Shown here piece by piece: positions 1 to 7,390 of a stretch of DNA of 64,000 nt. This DNA comes from Fluviicola taffensis DSM 16823. Lineage in GTDB: Bacteria; Bacteroidota; Bacteroidia; Flavobacteriales_D; Crocinitomicaceae. Each line of letters begins with the position of its first letter. The first letter of the stretch is position 1. The stretch is from contig NC_015321.1 of assembly GCF_000194605.1 (NCBI RefSeq), positions 992,001 to 1,056,000 on the forward strand, read 5' to 3'. The notes under the pieces were generated by a model. That model was given only the letters and a program-made list of their open reading frames with translations. It did not search any database and was not told where the DNA came from. The position numbers and the translations under genes are program-made.

Positions 1-85
1 TCATCGAAATCAAAAGTACGAAAAAAGAAGTTCTGATAAATTCATAAAAAACGATTAACTTGAAATGCCAACGAATTAAACTTCG

Positions 86-93
86 TACTTTTG
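86..93 (+). promoter_or_regulatory. -7 box of the Fur-family gene
   Basis: TACTTTTG matches the Bacteroidota -7 consensus TAnnTTTG exactly. A TTG lies at 60-62, giving a rather long 23-bp spacer. The box ends 17 nt before the ATG at 111, so it fits that start and argues against any start near 60. Confidence 0.55.
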
Positions 94-110
94 CTACTGG
101 GGAAATTACC

Positions 111-506
111 ATGAAGACAACAAGAAACACAGCAGCCAGAAGCGCGATTTTGGAACTCATAAACGACTCAAAGATTGCGTTGTCTCAACCTGCTATTCAA
201 CACAAGTTGAATGGTCTGTGTGATCGTGTAACAATTTACAGGGTTTTAGATCGCTTACTAGATGATGGCTTGATTCACAAAATTGTTAACGTAAATGGCG
301 TTGTGAACTATGCAGCGTGTAATTCTTGTACTCACAATCATTCACACGACCACGAGCACATTCATTTCAGTTGTCGAATTTGCAGTGAATTAACTTGTTT
401 GGATCAGGTTATTCCTTCCTTTTCACTTCCTGTAGGTTTTCAAGCTGAGGAAGCTTTTTTCACAATTTCTGGGATTTGCAAAAACTGTCAAGATCCTGAA
501 AAATGA
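111..506 (+). CDS. Fur-family metal-responsive transcriptional regulator
   Basis: A 131-residue Fur-superfamily repressor: an N-terminal winged helix (about residues 1-70, including the DRVTIYRVLDRL recognition-helix type sequence) followed by a metal-binding dimerisation domain. Visible metal ligands are a His-rich stretch at 75-85 (HNHSHDHEHIH) and two CxxC pairs at 88-91 (CRIC) and 123-126 (CKNC), the usual structural zinc site. I chose ATG 111 because the upstream in-frame extension runs through a promoter -7 box. The stop overlaps the start of a CDF metal exporter by 4 nt, so the two are probably co-transcribed, which suggests zinc or a related divalent metal rather than iron. Family membership is clear; the sensed metal (Fur, Zur or other) is inference. 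Confidence 0.88.
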   Translation: MKTTRNTAARSAILELINDSKIALSQPAIQHKLNGLCDRVTIYRVLDRLLDDGLIHKIVNVNGVVNYAACNSCTHNHSHDHEHIHFSCRICSELTCLDQVIPSFSLPVGFQAEEAFFTISGICKNCQDPEK

Positions 507-1375
507 GTGTCAATCACGAAAAAGCAGAAAAAACGGCTTGGTTCAGTCTAATTGGCAATTTTTTGATGGCCATTGTGAAAGGATTAGTTGGTTATTTTGG
601 AAATTCTTACGCATTAATTGCTGATGCGATAGAATCTACGGGGGATGTTTTTGCTTCTGCTTTAGTTATCGTTGGGTTTCGCTATGCGAAGCGACCACCG
701 GATGAAAATCATCCTTACGGTCATGGAAAAGTCGAACCATTAATCACCTTCGTTGTTGTTGGATTCCTTGTGGCTTCAGCTACCTTGATTATCATCGAAA
801 GTATTTACAACATTCAAACTCCGCATAAAGCCCCAGCCTCCTATACACTTTGGTTTATTGGTGGAATTATTATTACCAAGGAGCTGTTTTTTCGTTTCGT
901 TTCAAAATCAAGTAAAGAAGTTGGAAGTTCGTCACTAGAAGCTGATGCTTGGCATCATCGAAGCGATGCGATTACTTCTGCCTGCGCTTTTGTCGGAATT
1001 GCAATTGCTGTTTACATGGGTGATTCTTGGGCGCAAGCTGATGATTGGGCAGCATTAGTTGCTTCACTGATCATTTTATACAACGCATACAAAATATTCC
1101 GACCAGCACTTGGCGAAATCATGGACGAGCATGTTCACGATGAATTCATTTTGATTATTCGCGAAAAATCAAAACACGTTGCAGGAATTCACGATACAGA
1201 AAAATGTTTGGTTCGAAAATCTGGTATGCGCTATTGGGTAGACTTACACATTCATGTAGATGGAAACCTAAGTGTACATGAAGGACATACAATCGCTCAC
1301 AACTTAAAAAAACATTTGATGGAAGAACTTCCAGAAATTGAAGATGTATTGGTGCATGTGGAACCAGCGGAATAA
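503..1375 (+). CDS. Cation diffusion facilitator (CDF) family metal exporter
   Basis: A 290-residue inner-membrane antiporter of the CDF family, which exports Zn2+, Fe2+, Mn2+ or related cations in exchange for protons. The TM2 aspartates are D41 and D48 (ADAIESTGD) and the TM5 motif is H151xxxD155 (HHRSD), which together form the transport site. A YGHGK loop follows TM2 and the C-terminal cytoplasmic dimerisation domain (about 210-290) has several histidines (DLHIHVDG, HVEP). Length is normal for the family. It starts inside the stop codon region of the Fur-family gene (ATGA overlap), implying translational coupling and a shared metal-homeostasis role. Substrate cannot be fixed from sequence alone. 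Confidence 0.92.
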   Translation: MSVNHEKAEKTAWFSLIGNFLMAIVKGLVGYFGNSYALIADAIESTGDVFASALVIVGFRYAKRPPDENHPYGHGKVEPLITFVVVGFLVASATLIIIESIYNIQTPHKAPASYTLWFIGGIIITKELFFRFVSKSSKEVGSSSLEADAWHHRSDAITSACAFVGIAIAVYMGDSWAQADDWAALVASLIILYNAYKIFRPALGEIMDEHVHDEFILIIREKSKHVAGIHDTEKCLVRKSGMRYWVDLHIHVDGNLSVHEGHTIAHNLKKHLMEELPEIEDVLVHVEPAE

Positions 1376-1379
1376 AGAA

Positions 1380-1501
1380 GTTCAAAAATGTTCAAAGGGT
1401 TTAAAGGTTCAACATTGAACTATTGAACTATTGAACTATTGAACTATTGAACTATTGAACTATTGAACTATTGAACTATTGAACTATTGAACTATTGAAC
1501 T
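1380..1501. repeat. Composite tandem repeat: GTTCAAAGG-like units then 11 x TTGAACTA
   Basis: The segment 1380-1412 has about four degenerate GTTCAAA-type units of 8-10 bp. From 1415 to 1501 an 8-bp unit TTGAACTA is repeated perfectly, with eleven TTGAAC cores. GTTCAA is the reverse complement of TTGAAC, so the two halves can pair with each other. The same two-part element recurs at 36495-36661. It lies between the CDF gene and the nfu gene and touches the promoter of the latter. Confidence 0.95.
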
Positions 1502-1516
1502 TTGTCACTACCTTTG
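1487..1516 (+). promoter_or_regulatory. Promoter of the Nfu gene, with -33 box inside the 8-bp repeat
   Basis: TACCTTTG at 1509-1516 matches TAnnTTTG. The TTG of a repeat unit at 1487-1489 is 19 bp upstream, the expected -33 spacing; neighbouring repeat TTGs give spacers of 11 and 27 bp and would not fit. The ATG is 22 nt after the box. Confidence 0.6.
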
Positions 1517-1538
1517 TACAAATAAACAGACAAACATC

Positions 1539-2144
1539 ATGACATCAGTTCCAGTTACAGTATACGTCGAAATGACTCCCAATCCAAACACGATGAAATT
1601 CGTTGCAAACAAATATTTGTTGATCAACGGAGAGTCAGTGGAATTTCATTCAGGTTCAGAAGCGAAAGGATATTCTCCACTCGCTGAAGAATTATTCAAT
1701 TTCCCATTTGTGAAAACCGTTTTTATTACTGCAAATTTTGTGACCGTTGCCAAAAACGATTCCATTTCTTGGGATTTCGTAACGATGGAATTGCGCGAAT
1801 TTATTAAAAGTTGGATTGTTGACGGAAAAGATATTTTAATTCAAATGCCTGTTGCAAAACCAAAAGCAGCAAGCGGTGACGATTCAAAGCCAGCAAAAGA
1901 ATATGCTCCATCAGAATACGACGATGCAATTCGTTCTTTGTTGGACGAATATGTTCGTCCAGCAGTTGAAGGAGATGGCGGTGCAATTGATTTCGTAGGA
2001 TTTGAAGAAGGAACAGTAACCGTTGCACTTCGTGGAGCTTGTTCAGGTTGTCCATCAAGTACAGCTACATTAAAAGGCGGAATCGAAAATTTATTGAAGC
2101 AACATTTACCCGATGTAAAAGAGGTAGTTGCAGAATCGTTGTAA
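1539..2144 (+). CDS. Nfu-type iron-sulfur cluster carrier protein
   Basis: A 201-residue protein with two domains: an Nfu N-terminal domain (about 1-95, hallmark TPNPNTMKF at 13-21) and a NifU C-terminal domain (about 125-200) with the cluster-binding CxxC at C168 and C171 (ACSGCPSS). Such proteins carry [4Fe-4S] clusters from the assembly scaffold to apo-enzymes in the cytosol. A low-complexity linker (about 105-123) joins the domains. It stands alone between a tandem repeat that overlaps its promoter and a strong terminator. A second, single-domain NifU-type protein is at 47057-47302, so the two probably divide the work. Confidence 0.93.
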   Translation: MTSVPVTVYVEMTPNPNTMKFVANKYLLINGESVEFHSGSEAKGYSPLAEELFNFPFVKTVFITANFVTVAKNDSISWDFVTMELREFIKSWIVDGKDILIQMPVAKPKAASGDDSKPAKEYAPSEYDDAIRSLLDEYVRPAVEGDGGAIDFVGFEEGTVTVALRGACSGCPSSTATLKGGIENLLKQHLPDVKEVVAESL

Positions 2145-2174
2145 GAGTTATTGAATATAAAAAATGGTCCAGTG

Positions 2175-2206
2175 GGGTCGCGAAGTATCGCGACCCTTTC
2201 TTTTTT
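2175..2206 (+). terminator. Rho-independent terminator after the Nfu gene
   Basis: A perfect 9-bp stem GGGTCGCGA/TCGCGACCC with a 4-nt loop, followed by TTTCTTTTTT. Confidence 0.9.
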
Positions 2207-2301
2207 ACCAACTTTTTTGATTCATTTCATTTTTTTTCAAGATCATTTATGGAATTTCTATTTGGCTGACATCTCTATAGAAATCAATTAAAAATTAGAT
2301 C

Positions 2302-3012
2302 ATGAAAACAATCACATTTATCGCAACCTTATTCCTAAGTGGAATAACTTTCGCTCAAAACACTTTTGGAGACATCCTTGGAACATTCATGGACAGCGAC
2401 ATGAAAGAAGGTGTTTTTGGAGCGTATGCAATTACATCTCGAGGAGATCAAGTATTCAAAGCTGTTACCAATGAAGATGGTCGATTCCGAATTTCAGCAG
2501 TTCCCGCAGGATCTTATAACGTGTATTTCGTAACATTAGATGGAGATACCACTTTTGCTCCTGGATCAGTAGAAGTTGCACCTGACGGATATGGAAACCT
2601 TGGTATCGTACCCCAACGAAAAATCAATGAAATAGGTATTGTAGTAATTACAGCAAAACCAACTAGTTTACGATTGGGGGTTACTCCAGAAATCAAACTG
2701 TCACAAAAAGACATCAAACACATGCCTACAAAATTCGATGCGAAACAGATGATTTCAACAATGACAACAGATGTACGCTTGAGTGATGATGGTCAGTTGA
2801 TTTTTAGAGGTGCTCGAAAAGGAGATTTAGTCAATTACATTGATGGAGTAAAAATGACGGATGTTCAAAATGTACCAAGTGCTGCTTTGGGATACATCAT
2901 GGTTTACTCAGGTGCAATCCCAGCGAAATACGGTGATACAACTGGCGGAGTAGTTGTGATGGAAACCTTGAGTTACTTCGACTTGCTAAGAGATTACAAT
3001 AATAGACCATAA
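2302..3012 (+). CDS. Secreted TonB-receptor plug-like protein without a barrel
   Basis: A 236-residue protein with a signal peptide (about 1-18, ending FAQN), a carboxypeptidase-regulatory-like beta domain (about 22-100: NEDGRFRISAVPAGSYNV) and a TonB-dependent receptor plug-like region (about 118-225) with the typical VYSGAIPAKYGDTTGGVV stretch. In full receptors a 22-strand barrel of 600 or more residues follows; here the reading frame stops about 14 residues after the plug and a terminator follows at once. No barrel remnants are visible downstream, so it looks like a deliberate stand-alone plug protein rather than a frameshifted receptor. Function unknown; probably periplasmic or membrane-associated. 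Confidence 0.8.
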   Translation: MKTITFIATLFLSGITFAQNTFGDILGTFMDSDMKEGVFGAYAITSRGDQVFKAVTNEDGRFRISAVPAGSYNVYFVTLDGDTTFAPGSVEVAPDGYGNLGIVPQRKINEIGIVVITAKPTSLRLGVTPEIKLSQKDIKHMPTKFDAKQMISTMTTDVRLSDDGQLIFRGARKGDLVNYIDGVKMTDVQNVPSAALGYIMVYSGAIPAKYGDTTGGVVVMETLSYFDLLRDYNNRP

Positions 3013-3025
3013 AACCATCCTTTAC

Positions 3026-3061
3026 AAAAAATGCTTGCAATTGATTGCAAGCATTTTTTTT
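3026..3061. terminator. Bidirectional terminator between plug protein and manC
   Basis: Stem AATGCTTGCAA/TTGCAAGCATT with A-run before and T-run after, between converging genes (3012 plus strand and 3087 minus strand). Confidence 0.9.
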
Positions 3062-3086
3062 GGCACGCGAAGCATTCGCATCCTTA

Positions 3087-4175
3087 CTATTTTGGAAAAA
3101 ACTCTGGACTCGTTTCTTGCATCGGAGCCATGTATTTTTTTAAATTTTGTTCATCGTGTTGGTTCAAAATCATCAACATATTGTCTGATTCAACCACAAT
3201 GTAATTTTGTAACCCTTGAATCAAGGCCAATTTGTTGCTCGGCAAATTCACAATACAATTCTCCGAATTAATCATGTGAACATTTTCTCCGATTACCGCA
3301 TTTCCATTGTAATCTTTTTCTAGGTGAGAATATAAACTTCCCCAAGTTCCCAAATCAGACCAATCGAAATTTGCCAAAACAACATCTACATTTTTGGCAG
3401 TTTCCATCACTGCAAAGTCGATTGAAATATCTTCACAAGCAGCAAAAGAAGCATTCACATATTCTTGTTCAGCAGGCGTATTGTATTTTTCAGATTCATC
3501 TGTAAATAAGTGGAATAATTCCGGTTTGAATTTCTCCAGAGCATTCAAAATAGTTGTTGCTCTCCAAATGAAAATCCCAGAATTCCAATAATAATTTCCA
3601 CTTCTCAGAAAAATCTCAGCTAATTCACGATTCGGCTTCTCTGTAAAATGTTTCACATCCTTCACTTGTCCGGGAAGAATATCGCCATCTTCTATGAATT
3701 CGATATAACCATATCCCGTGTCAGGTCTCGTAGGTTTGATTCCCAAAGTCACTAATCGGTCTTCTTTATTTGCCGTTGAAATAGCTGTATTTACAATTTC
3801 TGTAAATTTATGTTCTTTCAAAATCAAATGATCTGAAGGAGCGACAACTAAGGTGGCATTTGGATTTATTGCATGGATTTTTGCAGCTGCATACGTAATA
3901 CAAGGAGCTGTATTTTTACGTTCCGGTTCTGTCAGAATCTGACTATCATTCAACTCTGGCAATTGTTCTTTTACCAAGTAAGCATAGTTTGCATTTGTAA
4001 CAATATAAATATTCTCAGCTGGAGCAATACTAAGCAAACGCTCGAAAGTCATTCTCAATAGAGATTTTCCAATCCCTAGAACATCCAAAAATTGTTTTGG
4101 GCGTTGAACAGTTGACATTGGCCAAAATCGACTTCCGATTCCTCCAGCCATGATCACGCAGTAATTATCTTTCAT
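3087..4175 (-). CDS. manC: Mannose-1-phosphate guanylyltransferase
   Basis: A 362-residue cytosolic nucleotidyltransferase that makes GDP-mannose from mannose-1-phosphate and GTP for surface polysaccharide and glycoprotein synthesis. The N-terminal NTP-transferase signature is clear (GGIGSRFWPMS near residue 12, then RPKQFLD), with VVAPSDH, GYGYIEF and the FTEKPN motif further on. The protein ends after the nucleotidyltransferase and short beta-helix region; it lacks the C-terminal phosphomannose isomerase domain of bifunctional enzymes, as is normal for the short form. It overlaps the end of the SprT-like gene by 11 nt, so both are probably on one transcript. Confidence 0.93.
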   Translation of the reverse strand: MKDNYCVIMAGGIGSRFWPMSTVQRPKQFLDVLGIGKSLLRMTFERLLSIAPAENIYIVTNANYAYLVKEQLPELNDSQILTEPERKNTAPCITYAAAKIHAINPNATLVVAPSDHLILKEHKFTEIVNTAISTANKEDRLVTLGIKPTRPDTGYGYIEFIEDGDILPGQVKDVKHFTEKPNRELAEIFLRSGNYYWNSGIFIWRATTILNALEKFKPELFHLFTDESEKYNTPAEQEYVNASFAACEDISIDFAVMETAKNVDVVLANFDWSDLGTWGSLYSHLEKDYNGNAVIGENVHMINSENCIVNLPSNKLALIQGLQNYIVVESDNMLMILNQHDEQNLKKYMAPMQETSPEFFPK

Positions 4176-4812
4176 GTGTATTTTCTAAAAGTTGAACAGT
4201 CGCAAGTGAATGAATTAAAAACTGACGTTTCGAAGGCACTTCTGTGCATAAAAAACGAGTTCGTCTCAATTCTCCCTTTATAAAGGTTTTACCTTGCAAA
4301 ACAAATGTAGCATTTTTTGGAATTTCTTCAAGTATAATATCTCCTCCTTCCCGCTTGTCATACTGACGCAAAACACGGGATAATTGTGTGTCTGTGCAAG
4401 ATGATGCTTTCATGTTTGTTAAGCTCGTCATCAAAGCTATTTCTATATCTTTTGGAAGAAGTCCTGTTTGGATCGCTGGCCACAACAATTTCCGAAACTC
4501 CCCTTTCCATTCTTCACCATGTGGCTTAATTCTAAACCCAAAAGTGAGATAAACCCGCAAATGGGCAAATTCATGGAGCGTTGTAATCAAAAAATTATAG
4601 GGATTTAAGTTTCCATTTATGGAAATGCGGTGAAACGTTTCTCCTTTCTGTGGAGCTCTATAATCACCCAATTTGGTAGATCTTGGATTTGTAATTGCAA
4701 AACGTACTGGATGACTCATTAATAAGTCCGCCACCATCTCTTCAAAGCCATTAGGCAAATACGCCTTCAATTGCTGAATATATCTTTCCTTTTTTGTCAA
4801 TTTTGCTTCCAA
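4165..4812 (-). CDS. SprT-like zinc metalloprotease-fold protein
   Basis: A 215-residue protein with the SprT/zincin motif HEFAH (H80, E81, H84) followed by a further histidine near residue 98 (IKPHGEEWK), as in the SprT-like domain. C-terminal part (about 140-215) has no clear zinc ribbon; the family often carries one, and here only one or two cysteines remain. Role in bacteria is uncertain; eukaryotic relatives (Spartan) cut DNA-protein crosslinks. A minus-strand TAACTTTG box (4825-4818) ends only 5 nt before the ATG, so the mRNA may be nearly leaderless. The downstream end overlaps manC. Confidence 0.85.
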   Translation of the reverse strand: MEAKLTKKERYIQQLKAYLPNGFEEMVADLLMSHPVRFAITNPRSTKLGDYRAPQKGETFHRISINGNLNPYNFLITTLHEFAHLRVYLTFGFRIKPHGEEWKGEFRKLLWPAIQTGLLPKDIEIALMTSLTNMKASSCTDTQLSRVLRQYDKREGGDIILEEIPKNATFVLQGKTFIKGELRRTRFLCTEVPSKRQFLIHSLATVQLLENTHER

Positions 4813-4906
4813 TGATACAAAGTTAAGTCCATTTTCTTACATAAAATTCCAAGAAGCCAACAAGTTATGAATCAAGCGCGGTGAATAATCTTCTTTGAAA
4901 ATAGTC

Positions 4907-4930
4907 CTGACCCCTTACTTACTGGGTCAG
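4907..4930. other. Inverted repeat in the manC/SprT - mlaE intergenic region
   Basis: CTGACCC and GGGTCAG (4907-4913 and 4924-4930) form a 7-bp stem with a 10-nt loop. No T-run follows, so it is not an ordinary terminator. The remaining 4813-5075 region holds a second small hairpin (AAGGGA/TCCCTT, 5001-5015) and no gene that I can see. Confidence 0.45.
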
Positions 4931-5075
4931 AACGAAAATGGAGAAGATAAGACCCCGTTTAACCACACACAAATTTCAAATCTGATTCATTTCAACTTTT
5001 AAGGGAATCTCCCTTCTTTTCAATTTTACACTTTACATTTTCAATTCCACAAATTCTTTTAACTTTATATCCGAA

Positions 5076-5816
5076 ATGGGAATTATACAAAACATTGGCA
5101 AGTATTTCATGATGATGTACATCGTGTTTTCAAAGCCAGAAAAATGGAGAATATTCCGCAGACGTTTTTTTGAAGAAATGGAAATCATTGGAATAAAGTC
5201 TATTCCAATTGTTGCATTGATGTCTGCCTTTATGGGAGCAGTAATTGCTTTGCAAACAGCTTCAAACATGGACAATCCGCTTCTACCTGCATATACTGTT
5301 GGTTTTATTACACGTTCATCCACTATCCTGGAATTTTCACCAACGATTATTTCATTGATTCTTGCTGGAAAAGTAGGATCTAATATAGCATCAGAGGTTG
5401 GAACAATGCGCGTAACAGAGCAAATTGATGCCCTTGAAATAATGGGAGTAAACTCCTTAAGTTATTTGGTACTTCCAAAAGTAACGTCTGCAATGATTTT
5501 CTTCCCGATTTTAATCATCTTTTCAATTGGGTTGAGCTTAATAGGAGGATGGTTATCCTTACAACTTTCTGGTCTTTCTTCGACAGAAGAATATGTTTAT
5601 GGTATTCGCTTTTTCTTTAAAGGAAGTGATATTATCTACGCTCTTGGTAAAACCGTTGTATTCGCATTTTTAATTACATCGATCGCATCCTTCAAGGGTT
5701 ATTACACCAAAGGTGGAGCCTTAGATGTTGGTAAATCTTCAACGGAAGCCGTTGTAAGTGCAAGTGTCGCGATTTTGATATCGAATTTCTTCTTAACTCA
5801 AATGTTCTTGTTGTAA
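5076..5816 (+). CDS. mlaE: MlaE-family ABC transporter permease
   Basis: A 246-residue inner-membrane permease of the MlaE family, which moves phospholipids between inner and outer membranes together with an ATPase and an MCE-domain protein. It has about five membrane segments and the family signature TEQIDALEIMGVNSLSYL (about residue 112) followed by LPK. An RRRFFEEMEIIG amphipathic segment near the N-terminus is also typical. The stop overlaps the start of the ATPase gene by one base (TAATG), so they are translationally coupled. In many Bacteroidota an MCE (MlaD) gene follows directly; here it does not. Confidence 0.92.
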   Translation: MGIIQNIGKYFMMMYIVFSKPEKWRIFRRRFFEEMEIIGIKSIPIVALMSAFMGAVIALQTASNMDNPLLPAYTVGFITRSSTILEFSPTIISLILAGKVGSNIASEVGTMRVTEQIDALEIMGVNSLSYLVLPKVTSAMIFFPILIIFSIGLSLIGGWLSLQLSGLSSTEEYVYGIRFFFKGSDIIYALGKTVVFAFLITSIASFKGYYTKGGALDVGKSSTEAVVSASVAILISNFFLTQMFLL

Positions 5817-6577
5817 TGATTGAAGTAGTCCATGTCAATAAAACTTTTGGTGATAATCAAGTACTAAAAGACGTCAGCACAAACTTTGAAAAAGGCAAGG
5901 TTAATCTAATCATTGGTCAATCTGGTCAAGGGAAATCAGTACTTGCAAAATGTATTGTTGGTCTTCACGAAGTAGATTCTGGTCAGATTTTATATGATGG
6001 AAGAGATTTCACGAAATTAGATCGCTTACAGCGAAAAGAGATTAGACAGGAGATTGGAATGTTATTTCAAGGATCTGCTCTTTTTGATTCCATGACGGTT
6101 GAGCAAAACGTAATGTTCCCTTTGACAATGTTCACAAAAATGAGCAGAAAAGAAATGCAAGAACGCGTTGATTTTTGCTTAGAGCGCGTGAACTTAGCTG
6201 GTAGAAACAAACTGTTTCCAGCTGAATGTTCTGGAGGAATGCAAAAACGTATTGCTATTGCTCGCGCAATCTCCATGAATCCGAAATACTTGTTTTGTGA
6301 TGAACCGAATTCAGGTTTAGACCCGCAAACTTCTATTCTGATTGATAATTTGATTCGCGAAATTACTTATGAGTATGAAATTACAACGATTGTGATTACG
6401 CATGATATGAACTCAGTAATCGAAATTGGTGACAATGTAATTTTCATCAATAAAGGTCAAAATTGGTGGCAAGGTGACCGTAAATCGATCATTACAACTG
6501 ACAACAAAGAAATAAATGATTTTGTTTTTGCTTCCGAATTCATGAAAGAGATTAAGGAAACAATGAGAAAACACTAG
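5816..6577 (+). CDS. mlaF: MlaF-family ABC transporter ATP-binding protein
   Basis: A 253-residue ATPase subunit paired with the MlaE permease. Visible motifs: Walker A GQSGQGKS (34-41), the ABC signature CSGGMQKR (about 138-145), Walker B LFCDEP (about 160-165) followed by NSGLDP, and the switch histidine in VITHDM. The order, overlap and sequence fit the lipid-trafficking Mla class of ABC ATPases. The neighbour downstream is on the opposite strand, so the operon ends here without an MCE-domain subunit. Confidence 0.93.
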   Translation: MIEVVHVNKTFGDNQVLKDVSTNFEKGKVNLIIGQSGQGKSVLAKCIVGLHEVDSGQILYDGRDFTKLDRLQRKEIRQEIGMLFQGSALFDSMTVEQNVMFPLTMFTKMSRKEMQERVDFCLERVNLAGRNKLFPAECSGGMQKRIAIARAISMNPKYLFCDEPNSGLDPQTSILIDNLIREITYEYEITTIVITHDMNSVIEIGDNVIFINKGQNWWQGDRKSIITTDNKEINDFVFASEFMKEIKETMRKH

Positions 6578-6579
6578 CT

Positions 6580-6610
6580 AATTATCAAGCAGGAAAAGTT
6601 CTTGATAATT
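6580..6610. terminator. Hairpin between converging mlaF and L,D-transpeptidase genes
   Basis: Perfect 10-bp inverted repeat AATTATCAAG/CTTGATAATT with an 11-nt loop, immediately after the mlaF stop. The T-run is poor, so termination is plausible but not certain. Confidence 0.5.
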
Positions 6611-6634
6611 GATCATTCAAATCATTGATAATTT

Positions 6635-7279
6635 TTAATAGTAAATCTTCAAAATCATCGGTTTCGACTCAGAATCAATCAACGGAATCAACTCTTCGAA
6701 ATAATTTTCAGACAACATAGCACAACCCAAACTGTTGCATATTGGATAAAATTGCTCTTCATCGGGCACACAACTGTATCGATGTAAAACGATAGCACGA
6801 GCAATTGCTTTGTCATTCGATTTTTCTAGCCCAATCAATCGATACGATTTTCCAAAGCTTCCTTGGTATGCCGAACCAACTTTATACATTCCCAAAGAAG
6901 TCATGTAGGAATTGGGAGTATTACTAAACTGAAGAGAATCTGTGCCCGCAATTTCTGACCCCGAACCATGTGAGCACAGTCCTTTCGAAAGAATTTTATC
7001 GGTTTTTAAGTCCACTACAAAAAGTCTGAAATACTTGGAAGGAATTTTCATATCAATCAGAATTGCCTTTTGATTCGAATAAGCTCCATTTTTACTTTTG
7101 ATATAGGTTTTCAATGATTTCAGTTGTTGAAGCAATGTTAACTCCAATCTAGTTGAATCATAATCAGATTCTGGCAATAAGACCTCTGAGGCACTTGTGT
7201 CCAATATCGATTTTGGTGATTCTTGTAAACTACAAGCTCCGATGAATACTAAGACAATAAAAAGGTAGTGTTTATTCAT
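6635..7279 (-). CDS. Murein L,D-transpeptidase-like lipoprotein (YkuD_2 type)
   Basis: A 214-residue lipoprotein: signal peptide with lipobox IGAC (lipidated C16), then a catalytic domain of the murein L,D-transpeptidase family (DUF4105-unrelated, the YkuD_2-like group common in Bacteroidota). The active-site region NSLGCAM puts the nucleophile at C186, with an upstream histidine in VLHRYSC (about 166). Such enzymes form 3-3 crosslinks or attach proteins to peptidoglycan in the periplasm; this group is mostly uncharacterised. It is a single gene; the 370 bp upstream is largely a 59-bp tandem repeat. Confidence 0.82.
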   Translation of the reverse strand: MNKHYLFIVLVFIGACSLQESPKSILDTSASEVLLPESDYDSTRLELTLLQQLKSLKTYIKSKNGAYSNQKAILIDMKIPSKYFRLFVVDLKTDKILSKGLCSHGSGSEIAGTDSLQFSNTPNSYMTSLGMYKVGSAYQGSFGKSYRLIGLEKSNDKAIARAIVLHRYSCVPDEEQFYPICNSLGCAMLSENYFEELIPLIDSESKPMILKIYY

Positions 7280-7390
7280 TTCAGTTTTTTGTTCTAACGC
7301 AATTTCATGAATCTTGGTACAAAATAAGAAAGATTACGTTCAATTTATATTGAATTTTATCCCTTACATCAATTACCACGACCAATCGCT

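Noticed and set aside
1-59. Start of a minus-strand gene at position 4
   Set aside because: A CAT at 2-4 could be a start codon, but only 4 bases are in the window, so nothing can be supported.
1415-1501. CRISPR or coding repeat
   Set aside because: The 8-bp unit is too short and uninterrupted; no reading frame of use passes through it.
2039-2269. 76-residue reading frame over the nfu end
   Set aside because: It runs through the nfu 3' end and its terminator hairpin in a different frame.
2302-3012. Frameshifted TonB receptor
   Set aside because: No barrel coding in any frame follows; a terminator starts 14 nt after the stop.
4813-5075. RNA gene or terminator in the gap
   Set aside because: Two small hairpins are present but there is no T-run, tRNA shape or conserved riboswitch core that I can see.
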